A DNA stretch of 64,000 bases from Scomber scombrus (GCF_963691925.1 NC_084992.1:4450581-4514580); one strand, 5' to 3'; shown: positions 48,000-59,269, counted from the first letter of the stretch. Program-made: numbers and translations. Notes: generated by a model not told the origin, from the letters alone.

Positions 48000-48446
48000 G
48001 GCTGGGTCTTGATATCTTTAAAGGTATCGACCGAAATCAATCAATACCAAGTAGTATTGAAACCCATCAATCGATACCTGCAATCGAACCTTTTTGCACA
48101 CAGAGCTAGAAAATATGACTATTTCTCTGGACTTGCTCACAGCCAATCAACAGCAAGCGTTCTTCTATTTAATGCAACATGTGATTGGTCCACTGCCACA
48201 GCAGCTACAACCCGTCTGTGGTGGTGAAGTCGTGGTGAATTTGAGTTAGCGTGCTTAGCAGTTCAGCAGCCAAGATGCCACCTAAACGCTCTAAAGTGAG
48301 TCTACACTACACGTCTGTTACCACGGATACAAGACAGAGACCTAAATGTGTTAATGGGTAACGAATGAAGGACTCAGCTGGTATCAGTGTGACTTTAAGG
48401 GTTCTTGGATTGGTACTGGTATCGTTATGATTATACACAACCCTAG
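48000..48446 (+). mobile_element. hAT-like DNA transposon remnant with first coding codons
   Basis: Left part GGCTGGGTCTTGATATC and right part TGGTATCGTTATGATTATAC then ACAACCCTAG are degenerate inverted termini of the kind seen in fish hAT elements. At 48275 an ATG opens MPPKRSKV, a start common in BED-finger hAT transposases, followed directly by GTGAGT, a splice donor. The rest of the transposase is missing, so this is an internally deleted copy. Confidence 0.5.
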
Positions 48447-49005
48447 TTGCCAGGTTGTGATATTACTCTTTCGGCTAGTGTACATCTCTTCTAACAAAAC
48501 TTTTTTTTGGTCGTTTTTTAAGCACCTCTTTAAAGTAATAGTTTAAAATTTAAGGATATATTATATCATCTTCCTTTCTTTCCAAGAGTTAGAGCTAGAG
48601 CTGGAGATGATTCGCTTAGTTTGGCAAAGATAGAGAGAGATTGGAAAACCTCTAAACACGGCTAAAGTTCATTAATGAGTATATTTGATCTTAACTCAAC
48701 TTAAATAAGTAGTTTTTTAAAGTGAATTACATGGTGTTACTATTTCTTATCATGTAGCACTTCTGAGAGCTTGTGATGATTTTGGAAAACTAATATAAGT
48801 TGTTACTTTATAGCTCGAAACGCCCACGTAAAAAAACAGATTTACACCACAGTTCAGATTATAGTGTCTCCAATAGTTAATGCACAGATATAAAAGTGGT
48901 ATTAATCTTCTATTATACTGTAATGTTAGACTAATAAGTGAATGATTGTTTACTAAAATGTTTAAATGTTACTTTATTTAATTAGAAGTGGCCAAAAAGT
49001 AGGTT
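48447..49005. other. No gene recognised
   Basis: AT-rich DNA. Confidence 0.45.
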
Positions 49006-49009
49006 TTAA

Positions 49010-49375
49010 CCTTTACATATTTTTCATATTCTGACTCATAATTAGCCTCTACACCAATTCCCATTCATAAATACCCCATTAGTCATTAATGAAGAGTGTA
49101 TTCTATATATTTATGGGGGAAAAATACATTTAAAATCACTATTTTATGGTCCAGGAGAACATTTTATAGTGTTTGAATGGTGATTTTTGAATTTTGTAAT
49201 AAAAACAAGTCAAATTTGGACATTTTAATACATGAAAATGTGAATCAGCTGCACAAAAATTAAAAAAATATATACTTTTTATCACATTAGGAAAATTCCA
49301 CCTAAAGGAAATGAGTATTGGGTGTTTTTACGGGTCTTAAATACAAAAAAAATGGGTCAAATTTGGCCCCAAGGG
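49010..49375 (+). mobile_element. TTAA-flanked element (366 bp)
   Basis: TTAA at 49006-49009 and 49376-49379. Left tip CCTTTACATATTTTTCATAT, right tip TTTGGCCCCAAGGG. The body shares CATATTCTGACTCATAATTAG with 7611 and (inverted) 21130. It is the version of the 20371-21154 family without TTCC array or nested MITE. Confidence 0.7.
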
Positions 49376-49682
49376 TTAATGACTTATTGCTAATTGCTTA
49401 AACGAATGATTTATTAACACTGAATAAAAGCCATATGCCGTATTATAAAGTGCTTTCCTTGTTAACTCACCGTGTGCGCTGCAGGAACGAGTGAAGCTTC
49501 AACACTTTTCAGATGTGAGATTAATCAGAAACATGTTTCGCTCCTATTTTTATCTTCCAATCACCCACCTTTCGGTCCGGAGCCAACTCCGCTAGCACCT
49601 CCGTCCCCGTTAGTGCTGTTAGTTTTTCGACAGATTGGATCCCCCCCCATCCCCTCCACTGGTGTTATGTTGTGTTGTGTGA

Positions 49683-50420
49683 ATTCCCCCCCCCCCCCCC
49701 CCCCTCTTCTTCTTCTTCCACCTCCACCTCCTCTTCCATGTTCTTCTTCTTTTTTTCTCCTCCTCCACCTACTTTGTCTTTTTTTTTAGTCCCTGCGTAA
49801 CCTTTTTTTATCCTTCTGTCCCTTTTTCCTCAGCCATATTGCTATTTTCTACCTTTGTGTGCCTCCCTATTCTTCTTCTACTCCTTCTTCTTCTTCTCCA
49901 CCTACATCCTCATCTTCGGCATATACTTCCTCCTCCACCTCATTTCAACCCTGTTCTTTTTAATATCTTTCTCTACCTCATTATTTTTCATTGTGTCCTA
50001 CCTTCTTCTTATTGCTCGCTGTTTATTTCTCATTTCTCAGCATTTTTTATCCTCAATTCTTCTCGGTTTGTCTTCTACTTCCTAACCCTTTTCTACCTGT
50101 TTTTCCAGGTAATTTGTCTCTTTAATGAACTCTGCATTCCTATATTTCATTTTGCTTCTTCCTTAACCTCTTTATTTTTCTTCCTCTGCTTCTTTTTTCT
50201 TCATTTCTACCCCCTTGTTTGGTGTTTTTTTCCCCTCCCTCTCTCTCTCCCAACATCATCCCTTCTCCTGCATCATTGCCATCTCCCATCTGCTACTCCA
50301 TCACCACCTCCTCCTCCTTTACCTCCTTTACCTCCTTCCCTCCTTTCCCTCCTACTCCTACTTCTTCTTTATCAGTTTATTTACCCCCTTCAGACTCTTG
50401 CTGATGCCTCACTTCTTCGG
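49683..50420 (+). repeat. Long pyrimidine-rich tract
   Basis: About 740 bp, strongly C+T biased on the plus strand. It starts with a poly-C run (49687-49704) and contains CTTCTTCTTC, CTCCTCC and CCACCTCC blocks. Frames of up to 201 codons here are S/L/F/P-rich and low-complexity, so I do not call them genes. Confidence 0.75.
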
Positions 50421-51463
50421 GGGGGCCTGCTGCAGTCTGGATAAGATGAGTTTTGGCTTCTGCTCAGTTTACTAACTGGCTGATCCTGCTGTTTCTTGCA
50501 TGCATCAGCCAGGCAGTTTTTTTTTTTTTTTTTTTTAATCAATTATTTTTAACACTGCAAAATAGACAGTTCTCTATCACAAGCACTGGCTGTGTGTGGT
50601 TTGCCTTTATGCATACAAATAGCCAGGGATTTGTTTCTTTTAAAGCAAACGCTTATAATAAGAAACATCTAATAGCTTCCTGAGGAATCGGAAAGCAGCA
50701 GTGAGCAAATCAATTCACTGTTTATAAAGGAGTCATGAATAAGTATGTCTTACTTTAATTGCAAAGCTGAAAAGTTTGGGTAAAAAAAAAATATATATCT
50801 GTGAGTGAAATCCAGTCTTACTTCAAAAAAAAGAAGAAACTTTCACATGTATATTTAAAGATCTTATATAACTCCACAGCACTCGAGGTTATAAAGTTTT
50901 GCCTCCAAAGGTTCAAATGTTGCTTCTTTTTTTTTTGGTGCATAACTTTCTAATAGATCAGCAGCCATAAAAGGTTTCTATACTAGCTCTATTAATGGTC
51001 AATAAATAACTTACTAAGGCTTTGTATTATTATATAAGCCATTAATATGAACACGTTTGAAGCTGCTATGCTGTGAAGAATCAGTCTAGCTATTGAAGTC
51101 ATTACCGTCAGATAAGAAGATTAATAATGCTCTCATGTCTGTACATTAAATATAAGGCTACAGCTAAGAGTGGGTTATTTTAGCTTAGCATAAAAGAAGA
51201 AAACAGGGTGAAAACACAAGCCTGGTTGTGTCAGAAGGTGAGAAAATGCCGGGGTTGCAGTATAAGTCTATGGGGACTAAACGTCGTTACATAAGATGCA
51301 AAAAGCTTAAAATGCAAAGCAATAAAACATGAAATGACTTAAGAAACTGGATGTTATCTGTACGACATTTGGTGAGACCAGGCTGGAGAAAATACACCAA
51401 CAGCACCTCTAAAGTTCACTAATGTCCACGTAAATACCTCAAAGGAAAAACAACAATTTATAG
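50421..51463. other. No gene recognised
   Basis: AT-rich DNA with a T run at 50518-50536. Confidence 0.45.
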
Positions 51464-51733
51464 TTTTTTTTTTTTTTTAAACACTTTATTTGTAATTTTC
51501 TATTTGTAATTTTTTGTTAACATATAAAACAATCATATTCTCTGTATTACAAATAACTATAACAAACAGTCCCGACAATAGACAGAGACATTTCAAACCC
51601 AAAATCAACGTGACAAACTAGTCATAGACAATAGACAGGCAAAGACAAGAAAAAAAAAAAAAAAAAAAACAACAACAACAAGTGCACTTAATACTTCTTA
51701 TTACAGAATTTGTTCAAGGGCAGATGTAAAGAT

Positions 51734-54700
51734 TCAGAGTTCCAGTTCCAGACCAGGTAAATTGTTCACATAAGTTATTAGAGAGTCCCAGGTTTTGTGG
51801 AATCTGTTGATGGAACCATTGAGAGTACATCTGATCTTTTCCAGTTTAAGGTTCTGCATAACGTCCCGAATCCAGTGGTGATGAGATGGAGGAGTAGCAG
51901 CCTTCCATTTGAATAAAATCAAGCGTTTAGCTAATAAGGAGGAAAAGGCAATGACCCTCTGTAAATGAGCAGGGGGAACAGATCCCGTTGGGTCAGAAAA
52001 CAAACCAAAAACAGCAACCAACGGAGAAGGTGAGATGTGATAAGCATAAGCGTTAGAAATTACTTCAAAAAAGGATGACCAGAAGGGGACAAGTTTTGGA
52101 CAAGACCAGAACATATGATAAGAAGTAGCTGGGGTCTGTTTACATCTGTCACATAGTGGGTCTACATTCGGAAATATTCTTGCTAATTTAGCTTTTGAGA
52201 AGTGTAACCTATGCAAAACTTTAAACTGTATTAAAGCATGTCTAGAGCAGATGGAAGAAGAGTGTACCCTAGTAAGGGCCATATCCCATTCCTCGTTGGA
52301 CATCTGAGCCCCCAAGTCATTTTCCCATTGCTCTCGTATATGTGAAATAGGGTGGTTGCAGCAATCCATAATATGGGAATAAATAAATGATATTCTGCTT
52401 TTGTTCAGCATGTTAACCCTTAATAGGGAATCCAAACAGGAAGAAGGGGGAAGAGTAGGAAAATTAGCAAACTTTTTACGAGTAAAATCTCTAATCTGCA
52501 AGTATCGCCAAAAATGATTATTGGTCAGACCAAATTTTCTGGATAGCTGTTCAAAGCTAGCAAAAGTGTTGTTAACATACAAGTCTTCAATACTATGAAT
52601 ACCCTTATTATACCAAATTTTGAAGCCATTGTCCAATAAAGATGGCTGAAAAAGGTGATTATGTATTATTGGAGAGTGAATAGAAATACTCTGAATACCC
52701 AGACATCTTTTGAACTGGTTCACGATACGTAAGGATTGAGTTACAATTATATTATCTTTAATATTGTTAACTAGTGGTGGTAAGGGAGCACAAAGTAAGG
52801 CAGGGAGTGAATGTGGGCTGCTTGTGATCTTTTCAATCTGGAGCCATGCGGGGATCTTATCATTCCAATCTTTTAACCACAGAGAAATGGCATTAAGATT
52901 TGCAGCCCAATAATACGTACGCAGATTTGGAAGTGAAAGCCCACCTACACCTTTTGGTCTTTCCATAAATTCTTTTCTTATGCGAGCTGGTTTATTATTC
53001 CATATAAAGGAAGAAATAATTTGATTAAATGCCTTGAAAAAAGATTGTGGTATGAAAACAGGCAACGCCTGAAACAAATATAAAAACTTTGGCACAATAG
53101 TCATCTTTACAGAATTTGTTCTCCCGATGAGAGAAAGAGGCAAAATAGACCATCTTTTAATATCTTGTTTACACTGTTCCAGTAGAGGAGTGAAGTTACT
53201 TTTAAATAGACTGTAATAGGATTTGGTGACCTTTACACCTAGATATGTGAAGGACTCGGCGGACAACTTAAATGGCAGGTTAGGATATTCTCCAGCATTA
53301 TCACTAATGGGGAAGTATTCGCTTTTATTAAAATTTAGTTTATATCCAGATATATTTCCAAATTCCTGCAAGATTCTAAGGATTTCAGGGGTAGATGTAA
53401 TAGGGTTGGTAACATATAGTAATAAATCGTCTGCATAAAGCGAGACAGTGTGAGTTAGGTCACCACGTGAAATACCTTGTATAATATCATTGCATCTGAG
53501 AGCTATAGCGAGTGGTTCTATAGCTAGAACGAAAAGCAACGGACTCACTGGATCCCCTTGTTTCGTCCCTCTGTGAAGAGGAAAGTACTCTGATGAGATA
53601 CCATTGGTATAAACTGAGGCAGTAGGATCAGTGTAAATGAGCTTGATAAGTTGAATGAAACTAGGGCCAAAACCAAATCTGCTAAGTGTATAAAAAAGAT
53701 AATTCCACTCGACCCGATCAAACGCCTTTTCGGCATCAAGCGATATTACTGCTTCTGGAGATGGAGTGTTAGATTCAGTGTAAATGATATTAAACAATCG
53801 TCTCAGGTTAAAATATGATTGTCTGCCCTGGACAAATCCAGTCTGGTCCTCCGAGATGATATGAGGAAGAATTGTCTCAAGCCGGAGTGCAATGACCTTT
53901 GAGAACACTTTACCATCACAGTTTGTCAAGTTAATCGGTCTGTAAGAAGAGCAGTCACAAGGGTCCTTATTCTTCTTTAATAACAGTGTAATAGATGCCT
54001 GGCGAAGAGTAGGCGGAAGAATATTATTCTCCAGTGCTTCTACATAAACTGAGAGAAGAAGAGGGGCAAGTTTATCTTTAAATTTTTTATAAAAATCAGT
54101 TGGAAACCCATCCGGGCCAGGGGCTTTTCCACTCTGAAGGGACATTATAGCATTATTAATTTCCACCAGCGTCAGATTTTCTTCCAATCTCTCTTTAGAG
54201 TCAGAGTCAATTGTAGGAATATTCAGATTAGAAAAAAAAAAGTCAAATTGGCTGTGATCCGATGTTGAGTCTGAAGAATATAATTTAGAGTAGAACTCTT
54301 TAAAGCAGTTGTTAATAGCCTGATGATCTTCTGTTGAGGAGCCATCAGGTAGCATAATTTGCGAAATATTACGGGATGCTGCTTTTTGACGAAGTTGACT
54401 GGCTAATAATTTGGATGGTTTATCCCCCTCTTCATAAAATCTGCTACGGGATTTAAGAATGAGCCTCTCTGCTTGAGTGGTAGTTAAGAGATCAATTTCA
54501 GTTTGTATGCCTACTCTCCTCTTAATCAAATCAGGGGTCGGAGAACCAGCTATGAGTCCGTCCAGAGCCTTAACTTCTGAAGATAACTCCTCAATTTTCT
54601 TATATTTCATTTTCCTAATATGAGCAGAACGAGAAATAATCTGCCCTCTGAGATATGCTTTGAGTGTCTCCCAGAGAGTCGAGGCTGAAATGTTATCAGT

Positions 54701-54754
54701 TCTGTTTACCTGCAGAAAGAAATCTATCTGTTCTGCAATGAACTTTACAAAATC
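51734..54754 (-). CDS. LINE ORF2, reverse transcriptase and C-terminal part (downstream of the stop)
   Basis: This is the main part of ORF2p, which copies LINE RNA into DNA at the nicked target. The frame is open from just after the TAA at 54755-54757; the first ATG is at 54610, giving 958 residues. Numbered from that ATG, visible motifs are GKAPGPDGFP (161-170), LDAEKAFDRVEW (291-302, motif A), RGTKQGDPVSPLLF (347-360, motif B) and YADD (392-395, motif C). Both catalytic Asp positions are kept, so the active site looks intact. Near the C-terminus CDRC...H...C (820-837, CX2CX8HX4C) is the zinc-knuckle typical of L1/Tx1 ORF2. The frame is the same as that of the endonuclease half upstream, so one nonsense change separates them. 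Without readthrough or re-initiation, no complete ORF2p can be made. Confidence 0.92.
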   Translation of the reverse strand, partial: DFVKFIAEQIDFFLQVNRTDNISASTLWETLKAYLRGQIISRSAHIRKMKYKKIEELSSEVKALDGLIAGSPTPDLIKRRVGIQTEIDLLTTTQAERLILKSRSRFYEEGDKPSKLLASQLRQKAASRNISQIMLPDGSSTEDHQAINNCFKEFYSKLYSSDSTSDHSQFDFFFSNLNIPTIDSDSKERLEENLTLVEINNAIMSLQSGKAPGPDGFPTDFYKKFKDKLAPLLLSVYVEALENNILPPTLRQASITLLLKKNKDPCDCSSYRPINLTNCDGKVFSKVIALRLETILPHIISEDQTGFVQGRQSYFNLRRLFNIIYTESNTPSPEAVISLDAEKAFDRVEWNYLFYTLSRFGFGPSFIQLIKLIYTDPTASVYTNGISSEYFPLHRGTKQGDPVSPLLFVLAIEPLAIALRCNDIIQGISRGDLTHTVSLYADDLLLYVTNPITSTPEILRILQEFGNISGYKLNFNKSEYFPISDNAGEYPNLPFKLSAESFTYLGVKVTKSYYSLFKSNFTPLLEQCKQDIKRWSILPLSLIGRTNSVKMTIVPKFLYLFQALPVFIPQSFFKAFNQIISSFIWNNKPARIRKEFMERPKGVGGLSLPNLRTYYWAANLNAISLWLKDWNDKIPAWLQIEKITSSPHSLPALLCAPLPPLVNNIKDNIIVTQSLRIVNQFKRCLGIQSISIHSPIIHNHLFQPSLLDNGFKIWYNKGIHSIEDLYVNNTFASFEQLSRKFGLTNNHFWRYLQIRDFTRKKFANFPTLPPSSCLDSLLRVNMLNKSRISFIYSHIMDCCNHPISHIREQWENDLGAQMSNEEWDMALTRVHSSSICSRHALIQFKVLHRLHFSKAKLARIFPNVDPLCDRCKQTPATSYHMFWSCPKLVPFWSSFFEVISNAYAYHISPSPLVAVFGLFSDPTGSVPPAHLQRVIAFSSLLAKRLILFKWKAATPPSHHHWIRDVMQNLKLEKIRCTLNGSINRFHKTWDSLITYVNNLPGLELEL

Positions 54755-55576
54755 TTAATCGGCCAGCAGGAGTGTATCAAGTTGCCATGTCCGTTTTGTC
54801 CTCTGAATTGGAAGAGTTACTTTAATACTCACTGGGGCATGGTCAGAAATAATAATTGGGTCATATTTACAATCTGTAATAACATTCAACAAGTAGGGGT
54901 CAACCAAAAAAAAATCTATCCTGGAAAATGACTTATGTACATTAGAGTAATACGAATACTCCCGTTTAGTGGGATGCTTAAATCTCCATGGATCTATTAA
55001 TTTATGTATATCTATGAACGATTTAATTGTTTGCACCGATTTAGATGGTCTTGGTACAGATTGAGAAGAGCGATCCCAAGTGGAATCCATCACCAGGTTG
55101 TAATCCCCAGACATAATTAAATGATGACTATCCAGATTAGGGATGGAGTTTAGCATCTTTTTAAAAAAATGGTCATCATCAAAATTCGGGCCGTAGATAT
55201 TAACCAATACTAGGCGAAGTTGAAACAGCTCTCCTACAACCATCACATATCTGCCATTTGGGTCCAAGATAGTGTTTGATACAATGAAGGGAATCTTTTT
55301 GTGAATGAGTATAGCTACTCCTCTACCTTTACAGTTAAATTGTGAATGAAACATATGCCCTACCCATTCTTTATGAATTTTTGACTGGTCTTGATTTGGA
55401 AGGTGGGTTTCCTGTAGAAAGGCAATACCAACCCCAAGGTGTTGCAAATGAGAGAGGACCCTTTTTCTTTTAACTGCCTGATTTAGACCCTTAACATTCC
55501 AGCTTATAATTTTCATGTCACCTTTACCTGGGACAAAATATGAATTACTCTGTGCCATTAGAACTACTCGTTTCAA
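54755..55576 (-). CDS. LINE ORF2, AP-like endonuclease part, ended by a premature stop
   Basis: This is the N-terminal endonuclease of ORF2p, which nicks target DNA to prime reverse transcription. The frame is 273 residues long from 55576, but the likely functional start is the Met at residue 21 (55516), which opens MKIISWNVKGLNQ. Visible motifs of the exonuclease-endonuclease-phosphatase fold are SWN (25-27), QETHL with catalytic Glu56, NIYGPN (126-131), GDYN (157-160; GDFN is commoner), SRIDFF (218-223) and SDHAP (244-248) with the catalytic Asp-His. All key residues are present. The frame ends in TAA at 54755-54757, about 25 residues after the domain, and continues in the same frame into the reverse transcriptase part. 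Family assignment (L1/Tx1 group) is confident; the exact clade is not. Confidence 0.9.
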   Translation of the reverse strand: MKRVVLMAQSNSYFVPGKGDMKIISWNVKGLNQAVKRKRVLSHLQHLGVGIAFLQETHLPNQDQSKIHKEWVGHMFHSQFNCKGRGVAILIHKKIPFIVSNTILDPNGRYVMVVGELFQLRLVLVNIYGPNFDDDHFFKKMLNSIPNLDSHHLIMSGDYNLVMDSTWDRSSQSVPRPSKSVQTIKSFIDIHKLIDPWRFKHPTKREYSYYSNVHKSFSRIDFFLVDPYLLNVITDCKYDPIIISDHAPVSIKVTLPIQRTKRTWQLDTLLLAD

Positions 55577-56154
55577 AAATAGCAGTGTCTACCCCTTTTA
55601 GATGATAAAAAACCCAAGTAAGTGCACAAACTGTATACAAAACAAATAAGACATCATAACTACTACATATAACACATAAACAAGCCTTAAGAAGGCTACC
55701 CCCCCCAAACAACGTCAAACTGTTGCAAACCTGCATTTGCATGCTACCCGCAATAATGAGTATACATTTCTCAACCATTAATGAACCTCTCAAACAATAT
55801 TATTAAATGAGTAGTATTAAATGACCTGCGATATCCTTTCACCCTGTTGAAACCATGATATCTATAGGCCTTTGAAAAACAGTGTAACGAGATCGGTGGT
55901 AATCATTAAAAAAAATAAAAAAATAATAATAATAATAATAATAATTAGGAGGGCGTACATCGGTAGCATTACATGTGATGTGTAACGTTACACACATTCA
56001 TAAAAAATGACCAGCTGCTACATCAACAGTACTAATAAAATATTATAAAAATAAAAAATACTGTCAGTTAACACTGACAGAATAACCATATATAGTGATA
56101 TCACCGTCTCTTTTAATTAGTTATTTGTATTTTGACCCGATCATCAATATTACC

Positions 56155-57024
56155 TCAATCACCATCTTCTGTAACCTGTGAAACAGAGCTTCCGTCATCA
56201 GCAGCCACGTTTTTATTGACATAAGTCAGCGCCGTCGCGGGGTCAGTGAACTTCATGCGTCTCCCGTTGTGTGTGAACTGCAGAGTGGCTGGGTAGTAGA
56301 GGGCGAACTGGATCTTTGCGGCGTGGAGCTTCTTTTTGGACTCGGAGAAGGCTGCGCGTCGTTTGTTGATATCCGGGCTGTAATCAGGAAAGATGTGAAA
56401 TCTTGATCCGTTGTAGGAGAGCGGGCCCTTCTGTCTGGCGAGGCGTAGGATCAGCTCTTTAGTTTGAAAGTGATGGAGTTTGACAATAAACGGCCGTGGT
56501 CTATTGTCGCCATCTACTGGTTTGGGGGCCAAACTTCTGTGTGCTCTGACCACCGACGGCGGCTTCTCAAAGTTGTCTTCCCCAAACACGTCAATGAGTA
56601 GTTTGGTAATGAATTCCGATGGCCGTGGGCCCTCCGCATTTTCTGGTATCCCCACAATGCGAATGTTCTGCCGTCTGGTGTAGTTTTCCAAGTACGCCAC
56701 CTTCTCCTTCAAAGCATCGTTTTCTTTAGCCAGTGAAGTTTGAGAAGTTTCCACGCTGCTCAGTCTCTTGTCGAACTCGTTCATACCTTCCTCTACATCA
56801 GTAATTCTTTGGCCATAAACACTCAGAATCGAATGTAGAGAGGCAATTGACGCCCGGTTTTCCTCCCGAAATGAATTGATAGAGGCTTGCACAGCAGTAA
56901 CTGCATTAGCTAGCGCTGTCATATTGTTAGCATTAGCATCTGTTTCTTTGCTAGCGCTAACCGGGGAGACCGGGATGTTTCTCCCACTCTGTTGTTGTTG
57001 TTGTTTGGCCGGTTTGGGAGGCAT
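56155..57024 (-). CDS. LINE ORF1 protein (L1-type, RNA-binding, intact)
   Basis: This 289-residue protein has the layout of L1 ORF1p, which trimerises, binds the LINE RNA and acts as a nucleic-acid chaperone in the retrotransposition particle. The start MPPKPAKQQQQQSGRN is basic and Gln-rich. Residues about 35-118 are Ala/Glu/Leu-rich with heptad-like spacing, consistent with the trimerising coiled coil. Residues about 118-212 (from RRQNIRIVGIPENAEG through RPFIVKLHHFQTKELIL) match the RNA-recognition domain, and 213-275 (DYSPDINKRRAAFSESKKKL, LQFTHNGRRMKF) match the C-terminal domain. No frameshift or stop is seen, so ORF1 looks intact. The ATG at 57022-57024 is the only one before the coiled coil with a full N-terminus. 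ORF2 follows on the same strand after about 0.6 kb. Confidence 0.92.
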   Translation of the reverse strand: MPPKPAKQQQQQSGRNIPVSPVSASKETDANANNMTALANAVTAVQASINSFREENRASIASLHSILSVYGQRITDVEEGMNEFDKRLSSVETSQTSLAKENDALKEKVAYLENYTRRQNIRIVGIPENAEGPRPSEFITKLLIDVFGEDNFEKPPSVVRAHRSLAPKPVDGDNRPRPFIVKLHHFQTKELILRLARQKGPLSYNGSRFHIFPDYSPDINKRRAAFSESKKKLHAAKIQFALYYPATLQFTHNGRRMKFTDPATALTYVNKNVAADDGSSVSQVTEDGD

Positions 57025-57172
57025 TTGTCCACTCGCGAGGCAATAAAGTCACTTAATCTGTGTTTCCAACGAAGTTTGAACGGTTACGAGGTCCAAAATG
57101 TATAAATTTAGCAAATTTTTGCGGGAGCTGTGGAAGACACGTCTACTCACTTCGCATGCTCAAGCGCGCCCC

Positions 57173-58334
57173 TTAAAAACATTTCTAAATGTACTTTAAA
57201 GGGATTTAAAAAGAAAAAGTTTGTAATACTCCTATCAACATGGGAGTGGATACATATGCTCGCTTTATGCAAATGTATCCAGAACAATGAAATACTGCAT
57301 GCTCTAAAAGTCAGTTATTTGAGACTCGACATAATCCGTAATGTAAATAACATCTAGCAGGGCTTTAGAGCTGAATTTACCGTTCATAAGACTCTTTTCT
57401 TTCTCCATTTCTGCTTGTTATCGTAAACGTTACTGCTGCATCGCTTCCTCATTGCCAAACTACCGGCCGGGACAAGGGTCAAACAAAACGTGTGTGTGTT
57501 AATTCGTTAACGTTAACATGTTATTAACGAGTTAACTAATATATATAAATTATTCTACAATTTAGGTTGCTTAGCCATTAAAGATAACATGATTTTCTTC
57601 AGTCAGACGTTGCTTCTCTGCTCATCTCTTAATTGAATTATCCACCATGACTGATTGGGAACTAATCTATTAAGCCAACACATGAAAAAAGGCTCTTTTT
57701 TTTAAATCAGTGGACGAAATACAGAAGCTTTTAGACTTCATACAAATTATTGGTATCTTAAAAGCTCCAGCTGACATTTCTGTCTATAATTAAACTGTCT
57801 GGTGATCATGTGTGTTCGTCATTGAGACATTGAGAGCAGGAAATGAGGCCAACACCATCATGTTTGGTTTTCAGATAGACTGGATGAGTAGTTCTAGTTG
57901 CTGCTGGTTCCTTTAGGCTCTACTTTTACTATCACATTTCATTTATGGTATTAAAAATTTCATGTTTAATCTTTTTAACTTGAGAGTTCATTTCTTCGTT
58001 GATGATTTACAGGTCAAAAGCGATCCAGAAATCTGGGCTAAATTAGTTCAAAAACTGATAGAAATGTAACTTAAATACAACAATTTCTGACAATATTTAA
58101 TCCCGGAGCAGTTTTATACTTCACATTTAAATGTAATCATTGAAATGCTGTTGAATCTTCAATATTACAACCAGATTTAGCCATTTTAACTCTAAATTCT
58201 TATATTATTAGACTTATTCTTATGAACCTTATGAGCCTCTGACATTCAGGGAAAGTATTAAGTCACTTCAGCCCACTTATCAAACCACACATTTTTGCAT
58301 GTCAGAAAATTTGCATAAAATTCACTTGACGATA

Positions 58335-58336
<2 letters not shown>
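57173..58336. other. No gene recognised
   Basis: AT-rich DNA upstream of the LINE 5' end. Confidence 0.45.
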
Positions 58337-58393
<57 letters not shown>

Positions 58394-58534
58394 CATGAAA
58401 ACATGGTTTCTGAAAGGCTAAATGTGTGTTAGTAATGAGAGGGTAAAGGAGACCGCACCAAGCTGTCTCTACATTTAAGTAACTGTCGGCACACACAGGT
58501 TGAACTCAGTTGGGGGCCACCACCACACAGAGAG

Positions 58535-58622
<88 letters not shown>
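58337..58622 (+). repeat. Two (TG)n microsatellites
   Basis: (TG)n at 58337-58391 and 58537-58622, the second about 43 pure units. A shorter one lies at 58998-59022. Confidence 0.95.
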
Positions 58623-58628
<6 letters not shown>

Positions 58629-58990
58629 TTGTCTCTGGTTTCTTTCTCGGAGCACTTTGCTCTACATGTGGTCTGTTATGCAGCATATTAAAAGGGTTGA
58701 ACTCTCTCTCATCTTGAAAGCTACTACACGACTATCATTGGATCAGTAGGGTTTGGAAAGTTGGCTCAGTGGTTCTTCAAAAGCAAAATAGTTTTTAATG
58801 AAGGTTCAAATCAGTCAAATCTGTTGAAATTCAAAGAAAAGTTGTAATTTTTAGAAACTAGCTACAACATTTCTTTCAAGGTTCAAGACGCAAAGATCAT
58901 GTTATTCCTTTCACAATGTTTTTCTTGTTATTTTAAACTGTTTTACAAAGTTTTCTTGACCAAAATCAATCAATCCAAGCTTGAAAAACA

Positions 58991-59023
<33 letters not shown>

Positions 59024-59269
59024 AAGAGGTTGGTACATCATTCCACTACTTTTAATTGCATTAAAAACATATCTTCATTATTTTTAAAGCATTTGTTAAC
59101 CCTGGATCAATCGGCAACTCCAAGAAGCATCGTTTAACTTTAAGATAAATGCTATTGTGAGTATGCCAACATGCAACGACAATGGCAATATGCTGATGTT
59201 TAGCAGGTATAATGTTTATGATGTTTGCAAGGTAGGTTTGTGAGTTTAACAACAGGTAACATCTGTAAC

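Larger units (their letters stand above)
51464..57172 (-). mobile_element. Full-length L1/Tx1-group LINE (about 5.7 kb)
   Basis: On the minus strand the element starts near 57172 with GGGGCGCGCTTGAGCATGCG, carries ORF1 (57024-56155), a spacer of about 0.6 kb, ORF2 (to 51734), a 3' UTR of about 270 bp, an AAATAAAG signal (about 51484-51491) and an A tail (about 51465-51478 read as T on the plus strand). A GC-rich 5' UTR, two ORFs and a poly-A tail are the L1-type layout. No exact target duplication was found beside the tail. Nearly intact coding regions indicate a fairly recent insertion. Confidence 0.88.

Noticed and set aside
49839..50444. 201-codon frame on the plus strand
   Set aside because: Low-complexity S/L/F/P composition from a pyrimidine-rich tract, overlapping other open frames.
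53223..53739. Short frames opposite or within the LINE RT region
   Set aside because: Shadow frames of ORF2.
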